A DNA stretch of 64,000 bases from Streptomyces sp. NRRL F-525. Its GTDB lineage: Bacteria > Actinomycetota > Actinomycetes > Streptomycetales > Streptomycetaceae. The stretch's first letter is position 1. Each line of letters opens with the position of its first letter. Location of the stretch: assembly GCF_000716605.1 (NCBI RefSeq), contig NZ_JNXE01000007.1, positions 248,001 to 312,000 on the forward strand, given 5' to 3'. The notes under the pieces were generated by a model, which was not told the DNA's origin, made no database searches, and was given only the letters and a program-made list of their open reading frames with translations. Shown here one piece after another: positions 34,278 to 42,233 of this stretch. A program made the position numbers and the translations under genes.

Positions 34278-35950
34278 GACTGCTCCAGGTAGCGGTGGAC
34301 GAGCATCACGGCCATGGCTCCCTCTCCGACGGCGGACGCGACGCGTTTCGCGGACTCGGCGCGCGCGTCGCCCGCCACGAACACGCCGGGAATGTTGGTC
34401 TCCAGGTGGTACGGCGCCCGGTCCAACTCCCAGCTCGCGGGCGGCTTCCCGTCCGCGGTGAGGTCCGGTCCGGACAGGATGAACCCGCGCTCGTCCCGCA
34501 GCACCGACCCGTCCAGCCAGTCGGTCAGCGGGGCCGCGCCGATGAACACGAACATCCACTGCGCGTCGACGAGTTCGGTGTTTCCGCTCTCGGTGTCGCG
34601 CAGCGTGAGCTGCTCCAAATGGTCGGAGCCGTGCGCGGCGTCGACGACGGTCCCGGTGCGCACCGAGATGTTCTCGGCCTCATTGATCTGCTGGATCAGG
34701 TAGTACGACATCGACGCGGCGAGCGAGCCCCCGCGCACAAGCAGCGTCACCGACTTGGCACCCTTGGACAGGTACATCGCCGCCTGGCCCGCCGAGTTGG
34801 CGCCGCCGACGATGTACACGTCGTGCCCCTGGCAGGAGGCCGCCTCGGTCAGCGCCGAGCCGTAGTAGACCCCGCAGCCCGTCAGATCGGGCGTGCCGGG
34901 CGCCTCCAACTGCCGGTAGGACACTCCGGTCGCCAGGATCACGGCGTGCGCGGCGACCGTCGAGCCGTCCGCGAAATGCACCACCCGCGCCGACCCGTTG
35001 GCCTCAAGTCCCGTGACCTCGCGGGCCGTCAGGATCTCGGCGCCGAACTTTCCGGCCTGCCGCCGTGCCCGGTCGGTGAGTTGGGCCCCGGACACCCCGT
35101 CGGGGAACCCGAGGTAGTTCTCGATGCGCGAACTCTGCCCGGCCTGACCGCCGGTCGCCGACCGCTCGACGAGAACGGTCCGCAGGCCTTCCGAAGCCCC
35201 GTAGACGGCCGCGCCGAGTCCCGCCGGGCCGCCGCCGATGACGACGAGGTCGTAGAAGTCGGCGGTCGGTGTGGTCGCGAGCCCGACCTCGGCGGCCAGT
35301 TCGGTCGCCTCCGGCTCGACCAGCACGTTCCCCTCGGCGGTGATCACGAGCGGCAGCCGCTGCCCGTCCTGCCCGGCGGCGGACAGCAGCCGCAGCCCCT
35401 CCGGGCTGTCGGCCGAGTACCAGCGGTACGGCACCTGGTTGCGGGCCAGGAACTCCCGCACGTCCGAGGAGCGCGCCGACCAGCGGTGCCCGACCACCTT
35501 CGTGGCGGGCACGGGCCGGTAGTCGCTGTTCCGCCAGGCCTCCAGGAGGTCGTCCAGGACCGGGTAGAGCTTCTCCTCCGGCGGGTCCCAGGGCTTCAGC
35601 AGATAGTGGTCGAGGTCGACGACGTTGATCGCGTCGATCGCCGCGTCCGTGTCCGCGTACGCGGTCAGCAGCACCCGGCGCGCGCCCGGATAGACGTCGA
35701 GGGCCTGCTCCAGGAACTCGATGCCGTTCATCTGCGGCATCCGGTAGTCGGCGAGGATCACGGCCACGAGATCCCCGCGCAGCTTCAGCTCGCGCAACGC
35801 GTCCAGCGCGGACTCCCCGGACTCCGCGCGCACGATCCGGTACGACTCGCCGTAGCGCCGCCGCAGGTCACGGGCGACGGCACGGGACACTCCCGGATCG
35901 TCGTCCACGGTCATGATGACGGTCCGCGCGGCTTCGGCGGCCTGTGCCAT
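34274..35950 (-). CDS. Response regulator receiver fused to thioredoxin reductase-like flavoprotein
   Basis: This 558-residue fusion has three parts. The receiver domain (about 10-130) shows VDDDPG, the phosphoacceptor region VILADYRMPQMNGIEFLE and the Lys loop YLLKPWDPP. A glutaredoxin/thioredoxin-like middle domain (about 150-225) starts VVGHRWSARSSDVREFL and lacks a CxxC. An FAD/NAD(P)H thioredoxin reductase-like part (about 235-558) has VIGGGPAGLGAAVYGASEG, VGGANSAGQAAMYLSKG and GVFVAGDARAES. The redox CxxC of true thioredoxin reductases is replaced (GVYYGSALTEAASC), so electrons must go elsewhere. It is the first gene of the unit with the kinase and UBP finger. Confidence 0.9.
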   Translation of the reverse strand: MAQAAEAARTVIMTVDDDPGVSRAVARDLRRRYGESYRIVRAESGESALDALRELKLRGDLVAVILADYRMPQMNGIEFLEQALDVYPGARRVLLTAYADTDAAIDAINVVDLDHYLLKPWDPPEEKLYPVLDDLLEAWRNSDYRPVPATKVVGHRWSARSSDVREFLARNQVPYRWYSADSPEGLRLLSAAGQDGQRLPLVITAEGNVLVEPEATELAAEVGLATTPTADFYDLVVIGGGPAGLGAAVYGASEGLRTVLVERSATGGQAGQSSRIENYLGFPDGVSGAQLTDRARRQAGKFGAEILTAREVTGLEANGSARVVHFADGSTVAAHAVILATGVSYRQLEAPGTPDLTGCGVYYGSALTEAASCQGHDVYIVGGANSAGQAAMYLSKGAKSVTLLVRGGSLAASMSYYLIQQINEAENISVRTGTVVDAAHGSDHLEQLTLRDTESGNTELVDAQWMFVFIGAAPLTDWLDGSVLRDERGFILSGPDLTADGKPPASWELDRAPYHLETNIPGVFVAGDARAESAKRVASAVGEGAMAVMLVHRYLEQS

Positions 35951-36070
35951 ACGTCTCCCACCCCGAGTGGTCGGCTTCACGGCACGGCGGCGCCGTTGTC
36001 ACCGCGCCGGCTCCCCACCATCGTATGGTCGATCGCCGCGGTCCGCTCCGCTACGCCTGATACGGGGGCC

Positions 36071-36424
36071 TCAGGGGCGGCGGGAGCGCAACACGCAGAA
36101 CTCGTTCCCCTCGGGATCCATCAGCGTCACCCACGACACCTCGCCCTGTCCGACGTCAGCCGTCCGTGCCCCCAGGGCCAGCAGCCGGATCACCTCGGCC
36201 TCCTGGTCATCGGGCCGGAAGTCCAGATGCAGCCGGTTCTTGACCGTCTTGCCCTCGGGCACCGGCACGAACAGCAGCCCCGGCAGCCGCTCGGGCTCCA
36301 GCCGGATCTCGAACTCGTCCGGCGCCTCGCCCACCACGACCCACCCGAGCGCCTCGGCCCACCAGCGCCCCAGCGTGACGGGGTCGGAGGAGTCCACCAC
36401 TACCTGCTCCCACTCCAAGGTCAT
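36071..36424 (-). CDS. VOC (glyoxalase-like) protein
   Basis: The 117-residue protein has two beta-alpha-beta-beta-beta units: EQVVVDSSDPVTLGRWWAEA, GKTVKNRLHLDF, and WVTLMDPEGNEFCVL at the end. This is the Glyoxalase_6 type used for resistance proteins, epimerases and dioxygenases; the substrate is unknown. It resembles the VOC protein at 54837-55235 over the whole second half (KTVKNRLHLD, DVGQG, DPEGNEF). It is divergent from the universal stress protein gene with a 50-bp gap. Confidence 0.82.
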   Translation of the reverse strand: MTLEWEQVVVDSSDPVTLGRWWAEALGWVVVGEAPDEFEIRLEPERLPGLLFVPVPEGKTVKNRLHLDFRPDDQEAEVIRLLALGARTADVGQGEVSWVTLMDPEGNEFCVLRSRRP

Positions 36425-36474
36425 AGTGAAGACTGAGGCCGACGCACGTGATCGCACCACAGGGAGGCCACCGA

Positions 36475-37356
36475 ATGACACGCCCGATCACCGCAGGGGT
36501 CGACGGATCGGCGGAGAGTCTCGCCGCACTCGCCTGGGCGGGCCGGGAGGCCGTACGGCGGGGGCTGGCGCTGCGGGTCGTGCATGTCTGGCGGTACGAG
36601 GAGCATCAGGCCGTCGATGCCGGGGACCGGGACACCCAGGACCGCTGGGTACGGGACGCGGCCGCCGAGGCCACCCGGACGGTCGCCGAACGCCACCCCG
36701 GTCTGGACATCACCACCGACGTCCTGGAGGGCGACCCCGTCGACATCCTGACCGCCGCCGCTGCCGACGCCGAACTCCTGGTCCTCGGCTCGCGCGGTCA
36801 CGGGCCCGTCGTCGGCTTCCTGCTCGGTTCCGTAGGCCAGCAGGTGATCGCCGGTTCCGTACGGCCCGTCGTGCTCGTGCGCGCCGGTGACGAAGCCGCC
36901 GGAGAGGTCGCCGGGCGCGAGATCGTCGTGGGCCAGCACGGGAACCCCGAGGACAGCGCCGCCGCACTGGGCTTCGCCTTCGAGACGGCGGCGGCACGCG
37001 GCGCCACGGTCCGTGCCGTACGGGCGTGGACCCTGCCGCCGGTGTTCGCCTACAGCCCCGCCTCGATGAAGCTCCTCGACGACGCCGGAGGCCTGGAGCC
37101 GTACGAGAAGAAGGGCCTGGCCGAGGCGCTTGAGCCGTGGCGGCAGCGCTTCCCCGACGTGCCCGTGGTCGAGCACGTGGAGATCGGCAGCGCGGGGCAG
37201 GTGCTGCTGTCGGTCGCGGGGCGGGCCCAGTTGATGGTCGTGGGGCGGCGCGCCCACCGTACGGCGGTGGGCGCGCGGATCGGCTCGGTCGCGCACGGGG
37301 TGCTGCACCACGCGGAGTGCCCGGTGGCCGTGGTGCCGGCGCCGGAGGTCTCCTGA
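36475..37356 (+). CDS. Universal stress protein, two tandem Usp domains
   Basis: The 293-residue cytoplasmic protein has two UspA folds (about 1-142 and 150-290). Both keep the Asp start (TAGVDGSAESLAALAWA; the second copy is IVVGQHGNPEDSAAAL, with Asp changed to His) and the ATP-loop region (LVLGSRGHGPVVGFLLGSVG and MVVGRRAHRTAVGARIGSVA). The second domain's Asp-to-His change suggests altered nucleotide binding. AGGGAGG lies seven bases before the ATG at 36475. Proteins of this type are induced by starvation or low oxygen in actinobacteria. Confidence 0.9.
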   Translation: MTRPITAGVDGSAESLAALAWAGREAVRRGLALRVVHVWRYEEHQAVDAGDRDTQDRWVRDAAAEATRTVAERHPGLDITTDVLEGDPVDILTAAAADAELLVLGSRGHGPVVGFLLGSVGQQVIAGSVRPVVLVRAGDEAAGEVAGREIVVGQHGNPEDSAAALGFAFETAAARGATVRAVRAWTLPPVFAYSPASMKLLDDAGGLEPYEKKGLAEALEPWRQRFPDVPVVEHVEIGSAGQVLLSVAGRAQLMVVGRRAHRTAVGARIGSVAHGVLHHAECPVAVVPAPEVS

Positions 37357-37359
37357 GGG

Positions 37360-38145
37360 TCAGACCGTGAACGCGGTGCGGAAGCGGTCCAGGGCGCGTT
37401 CGCTGTCGCCCTCCGAGGCCCACGCCTCCATCGCGACCGTGCCGTCGTAGCCGATGTCGGCCAACGCACGGGCGATCGCCGGGTAGTTGATCTCGCCGGT
37501 GCCCGGCTCCTGGCGGCCGGGGACGTCCGCCACCTGGATCTCGCCGATCAGGTCCAACTCGTGGGCCTTGCGGACGAGTTCGATGAGGTTCCCCTCGCCG
37601 ATCTGCGCGTGGTAGAGGTCCAGGTTCATCCGCAGGCCTGGCCGGTCCACCGCCTGGACCAGGGCCAGGGTGTCGGCCGCCGTCGCGAACGGTACGCCAG
37701 GGTGGTCGACCGCGGCGTTCAGGTTCTCCAGCGTGAAGGTGACCCCGGCGCTCTCGCCCAGTTCGGCGAGGCGGGTCAGGGTGCGGTGGGCGGCGATCCA
37801 CATCGCGCCCGTGGGCTCGCCGGTCACCGGAACCACCGGCAGACCCTCGGAGTCGAGGCCCGTGCCGTGCAAGTTCAGCCGGGGGCAGCCCAGTTGATCG
37901 GCTGCCTTCACCGACTCCTCGGCGGTGCGCAGGAGTTCGGCGGCGCCGTCCTCGTCGGTGAGGCTGCCCCGGATGTAGCCCGTCATCGACGAGAACTCGG
38001 CCGGGGTTCGCGTCAGCGCGTCCAGGTCGTGCCGGGTCCAGTCCCAGATCTCGACCTGGAAACCGGTCTCGTGGATGCGCCGCGCCCGCTCGTGGATCGG
38101 CAGATCCCGGAAGACCATCTCGGCACAGACCGCCAACGTGTACAT
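37360..38145 (-). CDS. hyi: Hydroxypyruvate isomerase-like TIM-barrel protein
   Basis: This 261-residue AP-endonuclease-2-type barrel is of the Hyi/sugar isomerase kind. LAVCAEMVFRDLPI begins the barrel, LNLHGTG follows, and the metal-ligand Glu/Asp/His residues are in FTLENLNAAVDHPG, MNLDLYHAQIGEGNL, IQVADVPGRQEPGTGEINY and VAMEAW. It probably converts hydroxypyruvate and tartronate semialdehyde or epimerises a related 3-carbon or keto-sugar. It is divergent from a LacI-type repressor, and both start next to TCTAGAACGTTCTAGA operators, so sugar-responsive control is likely. Confidence 0.8.
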   Translation of the reverse strand: MYTLAVCAEMVFRDLPIHERARRIHETGFQVEIWDWTRHDLDALTRTPAEFSSMTGYIRGSLTDEDGAAELLRTAEESVKAADQLGCPRLNLHGTGLDSEGLPVVPVTGEPTGAMWIAAHRTLTRLAELGESAGVTFTLENLNAAVDHPGVPFATAADTLALVQAVDRPGLRMNLDLYHAQIGEGNLIELVRKAHELDLIGEIQVADVPGRQEPGTGEINYPAIARALADIGYDGTVAMEAWASEGDSERALDRFRTAFTV

Positions 38146-38160
38146 GACTGCTCGCCCTCT

Positions 38161-38176
38161 TCTAGAACGTTCTAGA
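38161..38176. promoter_or_regulatory. LacI-type operator 1 (perfect 16-bp palindrome)
   Basis: TCTAGAACGTTCTAGA is a perfect dyad with the central CG step typical of LacI-family sites. It lies 15 bp before the hyi-like start codon, inside its promoter or leader, and in the divergent gap with the lacI-type gene. Confidence 0.85.
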
Positions 38177-38230
38177 TGGCAGTAGTACGCCATTGCTGCA
38201 TTCCCGTGTCAAGGCTTCGACGGGCATGTT

Positions 38231-38246
38231 TCTAGAACGTTGCAGT
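38231..38246. promoter_or_regulatory. LacI-type operator 2 (half-perfect copy)
   Basis: TCTAGAACGTTGCAGT repeats the left half and centre of operator 1 exactly and keeps part of the right half. It lies 70 bp from operator 1 and 72 bp before the repressor's GTG start. Two sites about seven helical turns apart would allow looping or separate control of the two divergent genes. Confidence 0.75.
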
Positions 38247-38317
38247 ACCTTCGGACCAGCACCTTTGGAGCGGCTACCATCCCGGAACGGAACGCCCCCT
38301 CGACCGGAAGGACCCCC

Positions 38318-39355
38318 GTGCCGACCACCCCCGCGGTCCCCGACGGAAAGCGGCCCACCCTGGCCCATGTCGCGGCCCGGGCGGGCGTGTCCGTCGCGCT
38401 GGTCTCCATCGTGATGCGCGGGGCCTACGGCGCGAGCGCGACCACCCGCGAGCGCGTGCTGAAGGCCGCCGAGGAGATCGGCTACCGCCCCGACACCCGG
38501 GCCAGGGTGCTGCGCAGTAACCGCTCCCGCCTCCTCGGCGTGCAGTTCGGCCTGCGCCACCCCTTCCACACCGACCTGGTGGAGCGCATCTACGCCGCCG
38601 CCGAGCCCGCCGGCTACCAGGTCGCCCTGAGCGCGGTCGCCCCCTCGCGCGGTGAGCGGCAGGCCGTGGAGGCGCTGCTAGCCGACCGGTGCGAGGCCCT
38701 CGTCCTGCTCGGCCCCGAGGTCCCGGCCGCCCGCCTCGCGCAGCTCGCGACCCAGGTCCCGGTCGTCTCGGTGGCCCGGCGGCTACGGCCCGCCCCGCCC
38801 GCCGTGGACGTCGTCCGCACCGCCGACGACGAGGGCGCCCGGCAGGCCGTGGACCACCTCGTCGCGCTCGGCCACCGCGCCATCGCCCACATCGACGGCG
38901 GCAAGGCACCCGGCGCCGCCGACCGCCGCCGCGGCTACCGCACCGCGATGCACCGCCACGGCCTCGGCGACCACGTCCACGTGCTGCCCGGCGGACCCAC
39001 CGAGGACGACGGAGCGCGAGGCGCCCGCACCCTGCTTGCCGAAGCCCCAACTGCCCGGCCCAGCGCGGTACTTGCCTTCAACGACCGTTGCGCCACAGGG
39101 GTCCTGGACACCCTCCTGCGCGCCGGTGTCTCCGTGCCCGTCGAGATCTCCGTGGTCGGCTTCGACGACACCAGCCTGTCCCGGCTCGCCCACATCGACC
39201 TGACCACCGTCGCCCAGGACGTCCCGCGCCTCGCGGAACTCGCCGTCGGCCGCGCGATCGCCCGCCTGGACGGGGAGGCTGTGGCGGAGGGAGAGAGCGT
39301 GGTTCCGCCGCGCCTCGTCGTCCGCGGCACGACGGCCCCGCCCGCCACGGACTGA
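38318..39355 (+). CDS. LacI-family transcriptional repressor
   Basis: The 345-residue regulator has an N-terminal helix-turn-helix and hinge (residues 14-65: TLAHVAARAGVSVALVSIVM, GYRPDTRARVLRS) and a periplasmic-binding-protein-like sugar domain ending in ISVVGFDDTSLSRLAHIDLT. The normal SxxTVSRVLN recognition pattern reads VSVALVSIVMRGA, so the operator sequence may be specialised. The GTG at 38318 has GGAAGG eight bases upstream. It most likely binds 38161-38176 and 38231-38246 and represses the hyi-like gene until a sugar ligand arrives. Confidence 0.9.
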   Translation: MPTTPAVPDGKRPTLAHVAARAGVSVALVSIVMRGAYGASATTRERVLKAAEEIGYRPDTRARVLRSNRSRLLGVQFGLRHPFHTDLVERIYAAAEPAGYQVALSAVAPSRGERQAVEALLADRCEALVLLGPEVPAARLAQLATQVPVVSVARRLRPAPPAVDVVRTADDEGARQAVDHLVALGHRAIAHIDGGKAPGAADRRRGYRTAMHRHGLGDHVHVLPGGPTEDDGARGARTLLAEAPTARPSAVLAFNDRCATGVLDTLLRAGVSVPVEISVVGFDDTSLSRLAHIDLTTVAQDVPRLAELAVGRAIARLDGEAVAEGESVVPPRLVVRGTTAPPATD

Positions 39356-39361
39356 CCCGGG

Positions 39362-40597
39362 TCACTCCGGGGTGGTCGGCTCCAGCGTCTCGCGGGCCTT
39401 CGGCAGGATGTTCTTGAGGTAGTCCTCGACCGCCGTGTCCAGGCCGATGTCGTGCTGGGCGTGCTCGGACATGTACCAACGGTGTTCGAGCAGCTCGTGG
39501 TAGATCTCGGCCGGGTCCATGGCGCCCCGCAGTTCGAGCGGTACGGCGCGCACGGTCGGTCGGAACACGTCCCGCACCCACCGGTGCGCGAGCACCTCGG
39601 GCCGGGCGGCGAGGGGGTCGCCCGGGGCGTAGTCGTCCTGGGTGGCCATCCAGGACTCCAGGTCGTTCAGGAGCCGCCGCGCCTGGTTCTCCTCGGCGTC
39701 CAGGCCGGTCAGCCGCAGGAGTTGACGCTGGTGGTGGCCCGCGTCGACGACCTTGGGCACGAAGGTGACCGTGTCGCCGTTGGAGGAGTGCTCGATCTGC
39801 ATCTCGGCGACGTCGAAGCCGAGTTCGTTCAGCCGCCGGATCCGGCGTTCGATGAAGTGGTACTTGCCCGCCGGGTACACCGAGACGCGGGTCAGTTCCT
39901 CCCACAGGCTCTGGTAGCGGGCGCAGATCTCCATGCCGAACTCGATCGGGTCGACGGACGGGTGCAGCGCCCCGGACGCCTCCAGGTCGAGCAGCTCTCC
40001 GCTGATGTTCACGCGGGCGAGGTCGAGGTCGTAGTCGCGCTGCCCGTTGCTGAGCTGCGGGTGCAGGTCGCCGGTCTCCGCGTCCACCAGATACGCGGCG
40101 TACGCGCCCGCGTCCCGCCGGAACAGCGTGTTGGACAGCGAGCAGTCGCCCCACGCGAACCCGGCCAGGTGCAGCCGCACCAGCAGCACGGCCAGCGCGT
40201 CCATCAGCCGGTGCATGGTGGCCGGGCGCAGGGTCGTCTCGAACATCGAGCGGTACGGCATCGAGCCGCCCAAGTGCCGGGTGATCAGCACCGGTTCGAG
40301 GGGCTCGCCGTCGGCGTCGGCGCGCCCGGTGACCACGGCGAGCGGGTCGACCGCGGGGATGCCGAGCCGGTCCAGGTCGCGCAGCAGCTCGTACTCGCGC
40401 AGCGCGGGGCGCTCCGCCAGCTCCTTGACGGCTATGACCTCGCTGCCCGCGCGGGCGTAGCGCACGACGTGGCGGGAGATGCCGCGCGGCAGCGGGACCA
40501 GGTACTCGTCGGGCCACTCCTCCAGGGGAACGTCCCAGGGCAGTTCCAGCAGGAGGACCGGATGCTCGGGGTTCGTCGCGTTGATCTGCAGTGCCAT
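39362..40597 (-). CDS. DUF4032 kinase-fold protein
   Basis: This 411-residue protein has a lipopolysaccharide-kinase-like N-terminal part: AVKELAERPALREYELL (Lys plus helix-C Glu), ITRHLGG, a catalytic-loop-like GFAWGDCSLSNTLF and a metal-loop-like LVDAETGDL. The DUF4032 region follows (HLQRQL-like KVVDAGHHQRQLLRLTGL, then AEIYHELLEHRWYMSEHAQ). The kinase-like motifs look intact enough for catalysis, but no substrate is known. The family is widespread in actinobacteria. It is separated by only nine bases from the next gene on the same strand, the metallo-beta-lactamase-fold gene upstream of it. Confidence 0.85.
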   Translation of the reverse strand: MALQINATNPEHPVLLLELPWDVPLEEWPDEYLVPLPRGISRHVVRYARAGSEVIAVKELAERPALREYELLRDLDRLGIPAVDPLAVVTGRADADGEPLEPVLITRHLGGSMPYRSMFETTLRPATMHRLMDALAVLLVRLHLAGFAWGDCSLSNTLFRRDAGAYAAYLVDAETGDLHPQLSNGQRDYDLDLARVNISGELLDLEASGALHPSVDPIEFGMEICARYQSLWEELTRVSVYPAGKYHFIERRIRRLNELGFDVAEMQIEHSSNGDTVTFVPKVVDAGHHQRQLLRLTGLDAEENQARRLLNDLESWMATQDDYAPGDPLAARPEVLAHRWVRDVFRPTVRAVPLELRGAMDPAEIYHELLEHRWYMSEHAQHDIGLDTAVEDYLKNILPKARETLEPTTPE

Positions 40598-40606
40598 GGG
40601 GTGACT

Positions 40607-41356
40607 TTAGATCGCGTGCTCGCGGGCGCGCCCGGCCGCCTCACGGACCGGACCGGTGTGCACGGGACCGTGGCCGGGCAGCAGGGTCTCGGCGTCGAGC
40701 CCTTCGATGATGTCCAGCGAGGCCACGGCACGGTCGCGCTCGTGGTGGAACATGTCGGGCAGCAGTTGCGGGCCCTTGATCCGGGACGTCGGGTGGCCGC
40801 TCACCAGGGCGTCCCCGGAGATCACGATCCCGCGCTCCTGGAGATGGAACACGCAGTGCCCGCTTGTGTGGCCGGGGGTGTGAACGGGGACGGGGCGGCC
40901 GGGCAGGTCGAGGGGGCCGCCCGAGGTCGGGAACGCCTCGGCCGCGGCGACGGGGTGCTGCTCGGTGCCACCGACGCGCATCGCGTGCATCACCCAGGGC
41001 AGGACTCCCGGACGCCAGGCGTTCTTCAGGACCGTTCCAACACTCACCTGCTGGAGGAACTCCCGGCGGGCGTGCGGCACTTCGGCCTCGTGGAGCAGGA
41101 CCGGCGTGCCGTGGGTGTCGCGCAGGTACGCGGCCGAGCCGAGGTGGTCGTTGTGGGCGTGCGTGATCAGCACCGCCCGGACCGCCTCGGGCGAACTGCC
41201 CACCTGGGCAAGGGAGTCGAGCACGAGCTGACGGTCCCCGGGGTATCCGGTGTCCACCAGCGTGGCCGCGTCACCGTCCGTGAGGATCACCCAGTTGGTG
41301 CTGCTGCCGTGCACCAGATAGGTGCCGTCGGCGACTTGGTGTACCTCTGCCCGCAT
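40607..41356 (-). CDS. Metallo-beta-lactamase-fold hydrolase
   Basis: This 249-residue MBL protein has the binuclear metal motif ITHAHNDHLGSAAYL (HxHxDH), an Asp strand ATLVDTGYPGD, a further His ligand in HTPGHTSGHCVFH and Asp/His ligands in VISGDALV and LLPGHGPVH. The type includes glyoxalase II-like and lactonase-like hydrolases; the substrate is unknown. I chose the ATG at 41356 because GAGGGG lies seven bases upstream. The frame is open further upstream, but that sequence lacks a ribosome site. Confidence 0.87.
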   Translation of the reverse strand: MRAEVHQVADGTYLVHGSSTNWVILTDGDAATLVDTGYPGDRQLVLDSLAQVGSSPEAVRAVLITHAHNDHLGSAAYLRDTHGTPVLLHEAEVPHARREFLQQVSVGTVLKNAWRPGVLPWVMHAMRVGGTEQHPVAAAEAFPTSGGPLDLPGRPVPVHTPGHTSGHCVFHLQERGIVISGDALVSGHPTSRIKGPQLLPDMFHHERDRAVASLDIIEGLDAETLLPGHGPVHTGPVREAAGRAREHAI

Positions 41357-41455
41357 GACCGTCCCCTCGTACGTGATGGTGTTCGACACGGGACAGCCAA
41401 CCAGACGCCCATCGGGCGGGCGCGGGCGGGGGAAGCCGCCTCCGGCGCCGTCCGC

Positions 41456-41470
41456 CGGGGGCGGCCCCCG
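41456..41470 (-). terminator. GC-rich hairpin downstream of the AlkB gene
   Basis: CGGGGG (41456-41461) and CCCCCG (41465-41470) form a six-pair stem with a CGG loop, 30 bp past the AlkB stop and before the MBL gene. There is no T-run, so this is a weak terminator call. Confidence 0.35.
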
Positions 41471-41499
41471 CGTGCGTCCGAAGCGGCCGCCTCTCCGCC

Positions 41500-42129
41500 T
41501 CAGTGCACGCCGTGCGGGCGGAACTGCACGCTGATGCGCGGTCCCGCGGCGCGGGTGGTCTTGGGGACGCAGTGCTCCCAGGTCCGCTGGCAGGAGCCGC
41601 CCATCACGATCAGATCGCCGTGCCCGAGCGGGCGCCGCACCGACTCGCCGCCGCGCACGGGCCGTAGCAGCAGGTCCCGGGGCGTGCCCACGGAGAGGAT
41701 CGCCACCATCGTGTCCTCGCGGGCACCCCGTCCGATCCGGTCGCCGTGCCAGGCGACACTGTCCCGGCCGTCGCGGTAGTAGCAGAGCCCGGAGGTGGCG
41801 AAGGGTTCGCCCAACTCCCTTGCGTAGTAAGCCGACAGAGCGTCCCTCGCCTCGGCCAGCACCGGGTGGGGGAGCGTGTCGTCCGCGCCGTAGTAGGCGA
41901 GCAGTCGCGGTACGGCGACGACCTGGTCGTACATCTGACGGCGCTCGGCGCGCCACGGCACTTCGGCGGCCAGTTCCTCGAACAGGGCGTCGGCGCCGGT
42001 GAGCCACCCGGGCAGCACGTCGATCCAGGCGCCCAGCCCCAGTGCCGTACGGCCGATCCCGTGGAGGGGGCCGAGGCGGAGCTGGTCGGTCTGGTCGAAA
42101 AGGGAGCCCTGGAGGTGGTGCGCGGTCAT
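41500..42129 (-). CDS. AlkB-like 2-oxoglutarate/Fe(II) dioxygenase
   Basis: The 209-residue protein has the jelly-roll dioxygenase residues of the AlkB family: the iron ligands in VAWHGDRIG (HxD) and in RTWEHCVPK (His), the 2-oxoglutarate-binding pattern RISVQFR near the C-terminus, and LCYYRDGRD before the HxD. It should repair alkylated nucleic acid bases by oxidative demethylation. Its ATG at 42129 is divergent from a TetR gene; the 104-bp gap carries two TetR-type dyads near the TetR side. Confidence 0.88.
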   Translation of the reverse strand: MTAHHLQGSLFDQTDQLRLGPLHGIGRTALGLGAWIDVLPGWLTGADALFEELAAEVPWRAERRQMYDQVVAVPRLLAYYGADDTLPHPVLAEARDALSAYYARELGEPFATSGLCYYRDGRDSVAWHGDRIGRGAREDTMVAILSVGTPRDLLLRPVRGGESVRRPLGHGDLIVMGGSCQRTWEHCVPKTTRAAGPRISVQFRPHGVH

Positions 42130-42184
42130 GGGGCCAGCGTACTCCTTATTCGAATATCTGTTCCAATGCGAGCCCGGCTCTTTT

Positions 42185-42217
42185 GATACATCAGTGCATC
42201 GGATACATTCGCGTATC
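42185..42217. promoter_or_regulatory. Two tandem TetR-type operators
   Basis: GATACATCAGTGCATC (42185-42200) and GATACATTCGCGTATC (42202-42217) are adjacent 16-bp dyads sharing GATACAT in the left arm and an ATC right end. The second is a clean GATAC-N6-GTATC palindrome. They lie just before GGAGG and the TetR start at 42234, fitting cooperative autorepression. Confidence 0.75.
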
Positions 42218-42233
42218 GAATGGAGGTCCGGGC

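Noticed and set aside
38161..38176. Insertion-sequence end or attachment site
   Set aside because: The palindrome has no transposase or integrase nearby, and its place between LacI and hyi-like genes fits an operator.
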